Shown here: in pieces, positions 45,257-53,712 of the stretch
Numbering within the stretch: the first letter of the stretch is position 1
How the letters are laid out: the number at the start of each line of letters is the position of its first letter
Source: Kitasatospora sp. MMS16-BH015
Lineage (GTDB): Bacteria; Actinomycetota; Actinomycetes; Streptomycetales; Streptomycetaceae
Direction of reading: 5' to 3'
Length of the DNA: 64,000 nucleotides
NCBI RefSeq assembly: GCF_002943525.1
Contig: NZ_CP025394.1
Span: 7,579,001-7,643,000, forward strand
The notes under the pieces: generated by a model
The model's database searches: none
Seen by the model: the letters and a program-made list of their open reading frames with translations, nothing else
What the model was told of the DNA's origin: nothing
Program-made: the position numbers and the translations under genes

Positions 45257-45376
45257 ATGGACGAGCTCTCCTGGGTCAAGCCGGAGATCGAATCGGCCGA
45301 GTTCGAGGCCGAGATGGACTGCAGCTGCGGCTGCGGCGCGCTTTCGGGCGCCGGCTCCGGCCAGTCGGGCGTCTGA
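45257..45376 (+). CDS. RiPP precursor peptide (39 aa, Cys-rich core)
   Basis: A 39-residue peptide with an acidic leader of about 20 residues (MDELSWVKPEIESAEFEAEM) and a core DCSCGCGALSGAGSGQSGV with three cysteines in CSCGC and a Gly/Ser-rich tail. The leader's WVKPEIE resembles the W/Y-x-KP motif by which PqqA-like and lasso leaders bind RRE domains. Downstream lie a radical SAM/SPASM enzyme, a PqqD-like protein, a peptidase and an ABC exporter, which makes a modified peptide product very likely. Thioether (sactipeptide or ranthipeptide) crosslinks are the obvious guess, but the modification is unknown. AAGGGATGAGA provides the ribosome-binding site. Confidence 0.8.
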   Translation: MDELSWVKPEIESAEFEAEMDCSCGCGALSGAGSGQSGV

Positions 45377-45440
45377 TGCATTCGGGCTGCTGCTGACGGC
45401 AAGTCAGTGAGCCGTCCGCTGCGCCTGGTTGTCTGACCCG

Positions 45441-45474
45441 GTCGGTGCCCGACCGTGTGCGGCCGGGCACCGAC
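45441..45474 (+). terminator. Attenuator-like hairpin between precursor and modification genes
   Basis: A perfect 11-bp inverted repeat (GTCGGTGCCCG / CGGGCACCGAC) with a 12-base loop stands 64 bp past the precursor stop and 24 bp before the radical SAM gene. It has no T-run of note. Such partial terminators commonly give more precursor than enzyme transcript in RiPP operons. Confidence 0.6.
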
Positions 45475-45498
45475 TCCTCCTGACGGACGAGGTGTCGG

Positions 45499-46917
45499 AT
45501 GAAACTGCTCGAACTCTGGGGCGAGTTGATCGTCCCCGAGGATCTGGTCTACTTCAGGAACGGTGCGGACCGCCTGGTCACCAACCCCGAGCTGGCCGCC
45601 TGGTGCTTGCTGAGCGAGCCCGAGGCGGCGGTGCTCCGGGCCCTGTCCGGCCCCGACCGGGCTGCGGGCCGGCCGACGGAGGACACCGGGGCGGCCGAAC
45701 GGACCCTGGCCAAGCTGGTGTTGAACTGGCTGGTCTACCTGCCCGGCCGGCGGCCCGTGGTGCGGGCGCCCGAGCCGGCGCTCTCGATGGTGTACTACGC
45801 GATCACCGACGGCTGCAACCTGCGCTGCCCGTACTGCTACGCCTCCTCGGAGAAGCCGCTGCCCGGCGAGCTGACCACCGCCGAATCGCTCGACCTGGTC
45901 GATCAGGCCGCGGAGATGGGTGCCCGGACGATGGTCTTCACCGGTGGCGAGCCGATGCTCCGCAAGGACCTGTTCGCGGTGGCCCGGCACGCCCGGGAGC
46001 GCGGACTGGCGGCCAACATCATCACCAACGGCACCACCATCCGCCGCCTGGAGACGGCGCGGGAGATGGCCGAGATCTTCAACCTGGTCACCGTCAGCCT
46101 GGACGGCGGCACCGTGGAGACCCACGAACGGACCCGGGGCGAGGGCACCTTCGCCAAGACGGCGCAGGCGCTGCGGCTGCTGAACCAGGCCGGCGTCTCG
46201 CCGGTGATCAACCACGTGGTGACTCCGGACTCCGTCCAGGTGCTGGACCAACTGGCCGACTTCGTCTCGGGATTGGAGATCCGCAAGGTACGGCTGATGA
46301 ACCACTCGGACCTGGGGCGCGGGGCGAGCGACCAGTTCGACTACGGCTGGGCGGACTACCAGAAGGTGCTGGACTTCGTCTGGACCCACCCGATCGCCGA
46401 CAAGCTGCTGCCCGAGGGGCCGAAGGCGGCCAAGCCCTGCTCGGTCAAGGGCAATTGCGGGATGGGCGGCACCGAGATCTACGTCAACTCGCTCGGCACG
46501 GTCTACCCCTGCAAGCTGGTCACCGAGCAGAAGCACATCGCGGGCAACCTGCGCAGGCAGCGGCTGGCGGAGATCTTCGCCGCCCCCGTGCTGGCCGACC
46601 TGCGGAGCAACAGCGTCTTCGCCGGGGACAACCTCCAGGACTGCCGCCGGTGCTACATCCGGGGTGCCTGCGGGGGTGGCTGCCGCGCCTACCACCTGGC
46701 GGAGACCGGCGACCTGAAGCGGAACGGGCGCCACCTCTGCCGCATCCTGCGCCAGTCGATGGTGGCGGGCATGTGGGACGCCACCGGCGTCACCGGGCCC
46801 GAACTCAAGGCCGGCCGGGAGGAGTTGTTCCGCCCCTACCTGGTGCGGGACGACTCCGAGCACCCGGTGTACCAGGACTGGAAGACCGCCCGCCGCCTGC
46901 TGCCGCTCGCCGACTGA
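45499..46917 (+). CDS. Radical SAM/SPASM peptide-modifying enzyme
   Basis: A 472-aa enzyme. The first ~95 residues form an accessory N-terminal region. The radical SAM core carries C106, C110 and C113 in CNLRCPYCY (CxxxCxxC) and the GGEP motif in VFTGGEPMLRK. The C-terminal SPASM-type region has cysteines in KPCSVKGNCGMGG, VYPCKL, DCRRCYIRGACGGGC and LCRIL for auxiliary iron-sulfur clusters. Such enzymes install carbon-centred crosslinks or epimerise residues in ribosomal peptides. GAGG lies six bases before the ATG. The PqqD-like gene starts 10 bp after its stop. Confidence 0.93.
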   Translation: MKLLELWGELIVPEDLVYFRNGADRLVTNPELAAWCLLSEPEAAVLRALSGPDRAAGRPTEDTGAAERTLAKLVLNWLVYLPGRRPVVRAPEPALSMVYYAITDGCNLRCPYCYASSEKPLPGELTTAESLDLVDQAAEMGARTMVFTGGEPMLRKDLFAVARHARERGLAANIITNGTTIRRLETAREMAEIFNLVTVSLDGGTVETHERTRGEGTFAKTAQALRLLNQAGVSPVINHVVTPDSVQVLDQLADFVSGLEIRKVRLMNHSDLGRGASDQFDYGWADYQKVLDFVWTHPIADKLLPEGPKAAKPCSVKGNCGMGGTEIYVNSLGTVYPCKLVTEQKHIAGNLRRQRLAEIFAAPVLADLRSNSVFAGDNLQDCRRCYIRGACGGGCRAYHLAETGDLKRNGRHLCRILRQSMVAGMWDATGVTGPELKAGREELFRPYLVRDDSEHPVYQDWKTARRLLPLAD

Positions 46918-46927
46918 GAGGACCCCG

Positions 46928-47239
46928 ATGCGCTACCTGATCGACCCCGAGGTGGTCTGGATCCCCTCGGACCAGGAGGTGCGGCTCTACTCCGCCCGCA
47001 GCGGGGAGTTCCACACCCTCAACCGCACCGCCGCCGAGATCTGGCTCCAGCAGGCCGAGAGCGGCTCGGTGACCGAGGCGGCGGCCGAGCTGAGCCGGCG
47101 GCACGGCGCCGAGGACGCCGCGCAGCACGCGCTGATCGCCAAGGACGTACGGGAGTTCGTGGACCGGCTGCTGGCCCAGGAGCTGCTGGTGGTGGAGCCG
47201 GTGGAGTCGGCCGGGGCGGCGGGTGCGGCGGATGACTGA
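46928..47239 (+). CDS. PqqD-like RiPP recognition element protein
   Basis: A 103-aa protein of the PqqD family. Seen: the three beta-strands (VVWIPSDQEVRLYSARSGEFHTLNRTAAEIW), the helical ELSRRHG segment and VREFVDRLLAQELL. The fold binds the leader peptide and presents the precursor to the radical SAM enzyme. The HTLNRTAAEIW motif is the usual PqqD signature. It overlaps the following peptidase gene by 8 bp. Confidence 0.9.
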   Translation: MRYLIDPEVVWIPSDQEVRLYSARSGEFHTLNRTAAEIWLQQAESGSVTEAAAELSRRHGAEDAAQHALIAKDVREFVDRLLAQELLVVEPVESAGAAGAADD

Positions 47240-47921
47240 GGCGAGTGCGGAAGTCGCCCTGCTGCGTAGAGCGTTGGCCTCGGTGGGGCGGGCGAAGGTG
47301 CGGACGACCGGCCGGAGCATGCTGCCCGCGATCGCGCCGGGCACCGTGGTCACCCTGGTGGCCCGGCCGTTCGGTGAGGTGGTGCCCGGGGACGTGGTCA
47401 TGGCTGTGCTCGGCGGCAGGCTGATCGCCCACCGGGTGGTCCGGGCCACCGGCGCCGCGCTGCTGACGCTGGGGGACAACCTCCCGCTGCTCGACCCGCC
47501 GGTCGGCCCGGAGCAGTACCTCGGTGTGGTGCCGGAGTGCCACGGCCCGGTGCCGGTGCGGACGGCCGATCTCGCCGCCTTCCCCGTCCACGGGCGGGGC
47601 GTGACCCTGATCCGCACCCCCGGGCCCGCCACCCCGCCCCGGCGGCCCGGGCGGCCGGTGATCGCCGTCACCCCGTACGGCGCCCTGCCGGCCGGGGAGT
47701 TGGACGCGCTGCTCGGCGCGGCCGGGAGCCGGGACCTCGACCTGCTGGTCGGGTACGCCTTCGGCTACGCCGGCTCCGGGGCGCGGATGCTGCCGCCGAG
47801 CGCGGCCGACTTCCACATCGGGTACGGCTCACCGCTCGACCCGCCCTCGCCGGAACGGACGCTGGCCTTCGTCGAGGAGCGGGTGCGGGCGGCCCGGACG
47901 GCCGCGGGGGTGGGGGCATGA
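47232..47921 (+). CDS. Soluble S24/S26-type peptidase with extra C-terminal domain, putative leader peptidase
   Basis: A 229-aa protein. Residues ~20-115 match the signal-peptidase-like S26/S24 fold: S29 in TTGRSMLPAI and H67 in LIAHRVVR, the Ser-His arrangement of ER/archaeal-type signal peptidases rather than the bacterial Ser-Lys. No transmembrane helix is present, unlike true signal peptidases. Residues ~130-229 (VIAVTPYGALPAGELDAL..., LLVGYAFGYAGSGARMLPPS) are of a type I do not recognise. Within this operon it is a candidate for cutting the leader or maturing the peptide. ATG 47232 is used; GTG 47223 in the same frame is an alternative. The next gene overlaps by 4 bp. Confidence 0.75.
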   Translation: MTEASAEVALLRRALASVGRAKVRTTGRSMLPAIAPGTVVTLVARPFGEVVPGDVVMAVLGGRLIAHRVVRATGAALLTLGDNLPLLDPPVGPEQYLGVVPECHGPVPVRTADLAAFPVHGRGVTLIRTPGPATPPRRPGRPVIAVTPYGALPAGELDALLGAAGSRDLDLLVGYAFGYAGSGARMLPPSAADFHIGYGSPLDPPSPERTLAFVEERVRAARTAAGVGA

Positions 47922-48859
47922 CGGCCGCCGTGCGGGTCGAGGGCCTGGTCAAGAGCTACCCGGAGATGACCCGCAACGCGGTGGACGGGATGAGCTTCGA
48001 GCTGGCCGCGGGCGAGGTGGTCGGATTGCTCGGGCCCAACGGCGCGGGCAAGACCACGCTCACCAAGCTGCTCTGTGGCGTCACCACGCCCACGGCGGGC
48101 CGGGTCACCGTGTTCGGCGCCGAGCCGGTGAACGGCAGCGGTGCCAAGCGGGAGATCGGGGTGATGCACCAGGCCGGCCCGTTCGACATGATGCTCACCG
48201 TCGAGGACAACCTGCGGATCGCCGCCGCGTTCAAGGACCTCGGCTGGCGTGAAGTCCGTTCCACTGTCAAGGAGTTGCTCGATCTGCTCGGGCTGGGCGG
48301 CAGCGCCGGCCAGCTGGTCTTCACCCTCTCCGGCGGCGAGCGTCGGCGGCTGCAGATCATCCGCGCCCTGCTCGGCCGCCCCCGGCTGCTGCTGCTCGAC
48401 GAGCCCTCGGCCGGGATGGACGTCGGCGGACGGCGGCAGCTCTGGGGCCTGCTCCGGGAGTTGCGGGGGAGGCACGGCACCACCGTGCTCTGGACCAGCC
48501 ACTACGTGGAGGAGCTGGAGCGCAACTGCGGCCGGGTGCTGATCGTCGACCGGGGCCGGATCCTGGCCCAGGGCGGCCCGCGCGAGCTGGCCGAACGGTA
48601 CGGCTCGCCGGTGGCCCTGGTGCAGCCGGCCGAGCCCGCCGGGGTCGAGCCGCTGGTGGAGCAGTCCCGGCGGGCCGGGCTGCGGGCGGTGGTGGCCGGC
48701 GGCCTGGTGGAGCTCACCGGCGCCGGGGTGCGCGACCGGCTGCCCGCCCTGCTGGACCGGCACCGGGCCGAGGGCCGGGCCGTGACCTCCGTGGACTTCC
48801 GCGCCCCGTCGCTGGAGGACGCCTTCGTCGATCTCGTGGAGCGCCGCCGTGACCACTGA
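47918..48859 (+). CDS. ABC transporter ATP-binding protein
   Basis: A 313-aa ATPase with Walker A GPNGAGKTT (39-47), signature LSGGE (137-141) and Walker B LLLLDEP (157-163), in the style of ABC-2 drug/peptide exporters such as CcmA/DrrA. The C-terminal ~90 residues form the extra domain common in this group. It is encoded in the RiPP operon with its permease, so it most likely exports the mature peptide and may give self-immunity. The ATG at 47918 overlaps the previous stop (ATGA). Confidence 0.93.
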   Translation: MTAAVRVEGLVKSYPEMTRNAVDGMSFELAAGEVVGLLGPNGAGKTTLTKLLCGVTTPTAGRVTVFGAEPVNGSGAKREIGVMHQAGPFDMMLTVEDNLRIAAAFKDLGWREVRSTVKELLDLLGLGGSAGQLVFTLSGGERRRLQIIRALLGRPRLLLLDEPSAGMDVGGRRQLWGLLRELRGRHGTTVLWTSHYVEELERNCGRVLIVDRGRILAQGGPRELAERYGSPVALVQPAEPAGVEPLVEQSRRAGLRAVVAGGLVELTGAGVRDRLPALLDRHRAEGRAVTSVDFRAPSLEDAFVDLVERRRDH

Positions 48860-49727
48860 AACCCCGACCGGCCCCGCCACCGCCGGGGCCGAGGGCCCCG
48901 CCACCGCCGGGGCCGAGGGCCCGGCCGCCGTGCTGGCCGCCGCACCGGCCCCCCGGGGCCGCTGGCGGCAGGACGCGATCGCCACCCTGTACCGCGAGTA
49001 CTTCCTGCTCACCCGCAACCGGACCAACCTGCTGCTGGCCGTCACCCCCAGCGCCGTCTACCTGCTGCTCTTCGCCACCTCGCTCTCCCATCTGATCGGC
49101 CAAGTGCATTACCGGGGACGGAATTTCGGGTACGCCGAGTTCACCGTGCCCGCGCTGCTGCTCTCCGCGATGCTCTCGGCGGCCACCACGGCCGGCACCT
49201 CGCTCTTCCAGGAGAAGCTCGGCCAGATGGAGTTGGAGCTCTGGTCGTACCCGCTGCGGCGCAGCAGCTACGTGTTCGCCAAGCTGGCCGCCGGGACGGC
49301 ACTGGTGCTCGCCCAGACCCTGGCGGCCCTGGTCGTGGCACTGCTCGTCTTCGACTTCCGGTGGCCCGCCGCGCACTGGGCGGCGCTGCTCTGCGGCACA
49401 CTGCTGGCCTCCTTCGCCTGTAACGGCCTCTACCTGCTGCTGGCCACGCTGTTCACCGACTTCCAGCGGTTCACCGTGACCATCAACGTGCTGGCGCCGG
49501 TGCTGCTCTTCGCGGCCCCCTCCTTCTACCCGGCCGACCGGATGGCCCCCGTGCTGCGGGCGCTCTCCTGGGCGGACCCGGTCACCTACCTGGTCGGCTG
49601 CCTGCGGGATTCGGCCCTACTGGGCTTCGGGGCCGCCTGGCCGGAGATGGTGGTGCTGGCCGTGCTGGCCGTGGCGAGCAGCGGGTTGATCGCCCGGTCG
49701 CTGCTGGCCTGGGCCGCCCGGTTGTGA
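48849..49727 (+). CDS. ABC-2 type permease
   Basis: A 292-aa membrane protein with six predicted helices (from LLLAVTPSAVYLLLF to VVLAVLAVASSGLIARSLLAW) and a soluble N-terminal tail carrying two exact 24-bp repeats (GPATAGAE twice). This is the usual partner of a DrrA-like ATPase. The GTG start at 48849 overlaps the ATPase gene by 11 bp. It closes the RiPP operon. Confidence 0.9.
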   Translation: MTTETPTGPATAGAEGPATAGAEGPAAVLAAAPAPRGRWRQDAIATLYREYFLLTRNRTNLLLAVTPSAVYLLLFATSLSHLIGQVHYRGRNFGYAEFTVPALLLSAMLSAATTAGTSLFQEKLGQMELELWSYPLRRSSYVFAKLAAGTALVLAQTLAALVVALLVFDFRWPAAHWAALLCGTLLASFACNGLYLLLATLFTDFQRFTVTINVLAPVLLFAAPSFYPADRMAPVLRALSWADPVTYLVGCLRDSALLGFGAAWPEMVVLAVLAVASSGLIARSLLAWAARL

Positions 49728-49827
49728 ACAGGTCGGCGGCCGGTCGGGTGCTGCGCGGGTAGTGCGGGGCGCGCCGTCCGCACGCGAGAATGGACCCAAG
49801 TGGCCTTGTTCGCGTGGGGGTTGGTGG

Positions 49828-51927
49828 ATGCCGGACAGACGGGGGTGGCTGGCCTACCTGGGCGTGCTGGGGGTCGGCGCGGCGGCTGCGGCCGTCTCCC
49901 AGGTGTGGCTCTCGGGTGCTCCGGCGGTGGGCATCGGCGCGCTGGCCTCGGTGCTCGGCTTCGCCGCCGACCGGGTGGCCGAGGGCGGTCGGCGCGCACC
50001 CGACCACTCCGCCCCGGGCCGCCGGTCGAGCGGCCGGCGGGTGCCGCTGGTGCGGCAGCTGACCGACCCGGTGGCGGTGGGCGTGCACCCGGCCGAGTGG
50101 TCGGCCGAGGGCGCGCCCGCGTACATCGCCCGGGACGTGGCGCCGGAGCTGCGCGAGCTGCTGCGGACCAGCCGGTTCGTGCTGCTGGTGGGCGAGTCGG
50201 CGGCGGGCAAGACCAGGCTCGCCTACGAGACGGTGCGCGAGCTCTGCCCCGAGCACCGGTTCGTCCGGCCGCTGGACCGGGCCGACCTCCCGGCGGCGCT
50301 GCGGCGGGTCGCGCGGGGCCGGCGGCCGGCGCTGCTCTGGCTGGACGACCTCGAGTGCTACCTCGGCGCGGCCGGCCTCACCGAGGCGATGCTGGGCGCC
50401 CTGTTCGCGGCGCGGCCGGGCCGGGTGCTGGTGGTGGCCACCATGCGGGCCGAGGAGCACCGGCGGTACGACGCCCGGGAGGAGAGCCGGCTGACCGGCT
50501 CCGACCGGGACCTGTGGCGGACCGAGCGCGGGGTGATCCGGGCCGCCCGGGTGGTGCGGGTGACCAGGCGCTGGTCCGGCCCCGAGTGCGAGCGGGCCCG
50601 GCTGCGGGCCGCGGACCCGCGGATCGAGCGGGCGCTGCGCGGCAGCGCCCGGTACGGGGTGGCCGAGGTGCTGGCCTCCGGCCCCGCTCTGCTCGACTCC
50701 TGGCGGGACGCCTGGGCGCCCGGCGCCAACCCGCGCGGGGCGGCCCTGGTGGCGGCGGCCGTGGACTGCCGGCGGCTCGGGCTGCGGCGGGCGCTGCCGC
50801 AGGAGTGGCTGGCCGAGCTGCACCTGCCGTACCTGGCCGCGCGGGGTGGCGAGGACCTCAAGCCGGAGCCGCTGGAGGCGGCGCTCGCCTGGGCCGGTCA
50901 GCCCGCGCACGCGACCAGCAGCCTGCTGGCCGGCAGCCCCGCCACCGGGTGGACGGCCTTCGACTACCTGCTGGACCGCCCCGGGCTGCGGCCGGTGCCC
51001 GACCACCTGTGGGAGGGCCTGCTCCGGCTGGCCGGCCCGGCCGACTGCTACGACCTGGGCCTGGTGGCCCACCGGGACTCCCGGCTGGCCCGGGCCGCGC
51101 TCGCGCTCGGGCGGGCCCGGGAGGGTGCGGTGCCCGGAGCGGGCTACGCGCTGGCGCTGGTGCTCGGCGACTCCGGCCACCCCTCCCGGGCGGTGGCGCA
51201 GCTGGCCCCGATCCTGGCCGCCCGGGCCGCCGAGCTGGGCCCGGACCACCCCGACACCCTGGCGGCCCGGCACCAACTGGCCTACTTCACCGCCGAATCC
51301 GGGCGGGCGGCAGAGGCGGTGCCGCTGTTCGCCGCCCTGGTGGCCGACAGTGGCCGGGCCCTCGGCGCCGACCACGCCGACACCCTCGCCGCCCGCCACC
51401 AACTCGCCTACTACCTCGGTGAGACGGGAGAGCCGGCCGAGGCCGTCCGGCTGCTGCGGGCCCTGGTCGCTGACCGCGAGCGGGTGCTCGGCAGCCGGCA
51501 CGCCCAGACCCTGGCCACCCGGCGGGGTCTGGCCTGGAGCCGGGGCCGGTCCGGTGAACTCATGGCCGCCCAGACGGAGTTGTCCGTGCTGATGACGGAC
51601 GCCACGGCGGCGCTCGGCCGCGACGACCCGCACACCATGGCCGTCCGGGGCGCCTGGGCCTGGTTCGCCCTGCAGACCGGCCAACCCGATGAGGCCGAGG
51701 CCGAGTTGGCCGACCTGGCCGGGAGCCGCAGTCGCACCCTCGGCCCGGACCACCCGCACACCCTCGCCACCCGCCTCCACCTCGCCCACGCCTCGGCCGC
51801 CCGGGGCGATCCGGCCGCCGCCCGGGCGGCGGCCCGGGAGCTGCTGGCCGACGCCGTCCGGGTGCTGGAGCCCGACCACCCGAGGACCCGGTCGATCCGG
51901 GCCTTCCTGGCGAGTTGGGACGAGTGA
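49828..51927 (+). CDS. Membrane-tethered STAND-like ATPase with C-terminal TPR repeats
   Basis: A 699-aa protein. One or two N-terminal helices (GWLAYLGVLGVGAAAAAVSQVW, then GIGALASVLGFAADRVA) suggest anchoring. The ATPase region has Walker A GESAAGKT (122-129) and an acidic Walker B-like LLWLDDLECYL near 175. The last ~270 residues carry about five kinesin-light-chain-type TPR units of ~42 aa (GPDHPDTLAARHQLAYFTAESGRAAEAV...). Such NTPase-TPR proteins in actinobacteria are signalling or defence-like, with unknown ligands. It follows the RiPP permease by 100 bp but is probably separate. Confidence 0.8.
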   Translation: MPDRRGWLAYLGVLGVGAAAAAVSQVWLSGAPAVGIGALASVLGFAADRVAEGGRRAPDHSAPGRRSSGRRVPLVRQLTDPVAVGVHPAEWSAEGAPAYIARDVAPELRELLRTSRFVLLVGESAAGKTRLAYETVRELCPEHRFVRPLDRADLPAALRRVARGRRPALLWLDDLECYLGAAGLTEAMLGALFAARPGRVLVVATMRAEEHRRYDAREESRLTGSDRDLWRTERGVIRAARVVRVTRRWSGPECERARLRAADPRIERALRGSARYGVAEVLASGPALLDSWRDAWAPGANPRGAALVAAAVDCRRLGLRRALPQEWLAELHLPYLAARGGEDLKPEPLEAALAWAGQPAHATSSLLAGSPATGWTAFDYLLDRPGLRPVPDHLWEGLLRLAGPADCYDLGLVAHRDSRLARAALALGRAREGAVPGAGYALALVLGDSGHPSRAVAQLAPILAARAAELGPDHPDTLAARHQLAYFTAESGRAAEAVPLFAALVADSGRALGADHADTLAARHQLAYYLGETGEPAEAVRLLRALVADRERVLGSRHAQTLATRRGLAWSRGRSGELMAAQTELSVLMTDATAALGRDDPHTMAVRGAWAWFALQTGQPDEAEAELADLAGSRSRTLGPDHPHTLATRLHLAHASAARGDPAAARAAARELLADAVRVLEPDHPRTRSIRAFLASWDE

Positions 51928-51965
51928 GGGGGCAGGCGCGGAGGCTGTGTGTCGGCGCCGTGGGC

Positions 51966-53148
51966 TCAGGCGCGGCGGCTGCGCAGCAGGTGGTCGAAGG
52001 TGTCGAGCCAGCCGGCGTCCCGGCTGTAGAGGTTCTTGCGGGCGGCACGGATCCCGTCCAGCACCGGGCGGCCCCGCTCGTCCCCGCGCAGCACCAGGGC
52101 TCCGGCGGCCTCGCGGCGGGCGTCGTGGTCCGGGTCGGCGAGATGGGCCACCAGGGTGGTGCGCAGGGCGGGGGTGTCGAGCGGGGAGAGCAGGAAGGCG
52201 GAGAGGGCGGTGGCGCGGATGCGCGGCTCCGGGTCCTCGGCGAGGCGGAGCACCGCGGCCAGGACCTCCGGGAGCCGCTCGGCCTCCGGCCGGGGGTGCC
52301 CGAGGCCCAGGGCCACCTGCTGCCGGAGGATCGGGTCCGGGTGGTCGAGGTGCGCCAGGTGGGTGGGGAGGCGTTCGGCGTCCGGGCAGAAGGAGAGGAA
52401 GGCGGCGTAGGCCGGGCGCAGGCAGCGGGTCCTGCTCGGTGGCCAGGATCGGCCGGAGCAGGTCGGCGGCCTCCCCGGCGTACGGCAGGACGCCGTGCTC
52501 GTCGGCCAGTTCCTCCTCCTCGGGCGAACCGAGCCCGAAGCTCAGGAAGTTGAGGGTGTCCAGGCCGAACCGGCGGTGGGCCGGGGAGCGTTGCTCCAGG
52601 ATCAGCTCGCGGGCCCAGGCGAAGAGGCCCGGGTCGGTGTTGACCCGGCGGCCGAGCTGGCAGAGCGAGTCGAACCAGTCCTCGTGCTCGGGCCGGGCGT
52701 GCACCAGGGCGCGGGCCAGCAGTTCGTCCGGGGAGCGGTGGATGCCGAGGGCGGTCTCCAGCTGGCCGATGACGCCCCGGAGGGCGGGCGGCGGGGCGGG
52801 AGTCTGCGGCGGCTCGGCGGCCAGGGCGGCTTCGGCGACGCGCAGGGCCCGGCGGTGCGGGCTGTCGGCGGCGAGCGGGTCGCGGTGGCCGGAGAGCAGG
52901 GCGTGGAGCACCCAGTAGGCGCCGTGCCCGGCCGCCCAGTCCACCGGATCGATGCCACCGGGCCAGGGCGTGGTCACGTCGGCGCCGTAGACCACCAGGT
53001 GGTCGACCACCTCGGCTCGCCCGGCGTACGCGGCGGCGGCCAGCAGGGTGAGCCCGTCCGGTCCGGTGAGGTCGGCTTCGTAGAGGCCCTCCAGGACGGC
53101 CGGGTCGTCGCCGCGCTCGATCGCGGCCAGCAGGGTGGGCAGGTGCAC
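51966..53148 (-). pseudogene. Ankyrin-HEAT repeat protein gene with a frameshift
   Basis: The N-terminal part (GTG 53148: VHLPTLLAAIERGDDPAVLEG..., then two ankyrin-like units LLAAAAYAGRAEVVDHLVVYGADV and DPVDWAAGHGAYW) reads well to about 52430. The C-terminal part (RPAYAAFLSFCPDAERLP, HPDPILRQQVALGLGHP, IRATALSAFLLSPLD, HEAT-like) then continues in another frame to the TGA at 51966. A single-base shift lies between about 52418 and 52430. The result is either a broken gene or a sequencing error. The two halves together would encode about 393 aa. Confidence 0.75.
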
Positions 53149-53226
53149 CGGTCGATGATCGCATGATCCCCGTGGTGTGAGAGCCTGGCGCCGGGTGCGC
53201 TGGGCACCGCGGAGGAGGGGGCGGGG

Positions 53227-53709
53227 ATGGGCAGCGGGGAGCCGTTGGGCGTGGGGTTGGGGCCGGTGGAGACGGCCGGGCACCTGCTGGCGAAGATCCG
53301 GGAGGGCAACGCGTACGCCCGGGCCAGGAAGCGGCGCTTCCGTGGCGCCTCCTCGGTGTTGAAGCTGGTGACCCTCGGGCTCTCCGCCGCCTCCACGGTG
53401 ATCCTCGGCCTGCAGAACCTCGACTTCTGGGCCGGGCTGGCCTTCGCGCTGGTCGCGGTGGTGACCCTGCTCGGAGCGGTGGAGGGCTTCTTCAACTGGC
53501 GGGCACGCTGGGTGTTGATGGAGGAGACGCAGTACCGCTTCCAGCGGCTCGCCGACGAGCTCGAGTACCTGGTGGTCTCGACGCCCGCCGGCGAGCTCAC
53601 GCACGATCAGCTGCGGCCGCTCTTCGAGCAGTACCAGGGCGTCTGGGCACAGCTGAGCGACCGTTGGCTGCAGGAGCGCCGCGGCCCGGCGGCCACGGCG
53701 GGGAGTTGA
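53227..53709 (+). CDS. SLATT-like (DUF4231) two-transmembrane protein
   Basis: A 160-aa protein with two helices (about 45-62 and 68-88), WRARWVLMEETQYRFQRLADELEYLV after them and a helical, acidic C-terminus with QYQGVWAQLSDRWL. This is the pattern of the SLATT/DUF4231 family, 2TM proteins proposed as pore-forming effectors in nucleotide-second-messenger defence (with SMODS or SLOG partners). No SMODS, CD-NTase or SLOG gene lies next to it here, only a frameshifted ankyrin/HEAT gene and an ATPase-TPR gene. The ATG at 53227 has a very strong GGAGGAGGGGG leader. Confidence 0.75.
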   Translation: MGSGEPLGVGLGPVETAGHLLAKIREGNAYARARKRRFRGASSVLKLVTLGLSAASTVILGLQNLDFWAGLAFALVAVVTLLGAVEGFFNWRARWVLMEETQYRFQRLADELEYLVVSTPAGELTHDQLRPLFEQYQGVWAQLSDRWLQERRGPAATAGS

Positions 53710-53712
53710 GGC

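Noticed and set aside
49582..53604. Very long open frame (over 1300 codons) on the minus strand
   Set aside because: It is antisense to the ATPase-TPR gene over most of its length and its composition is that of a shadow frame; only the 52430-53148 part matches real coding sequence.
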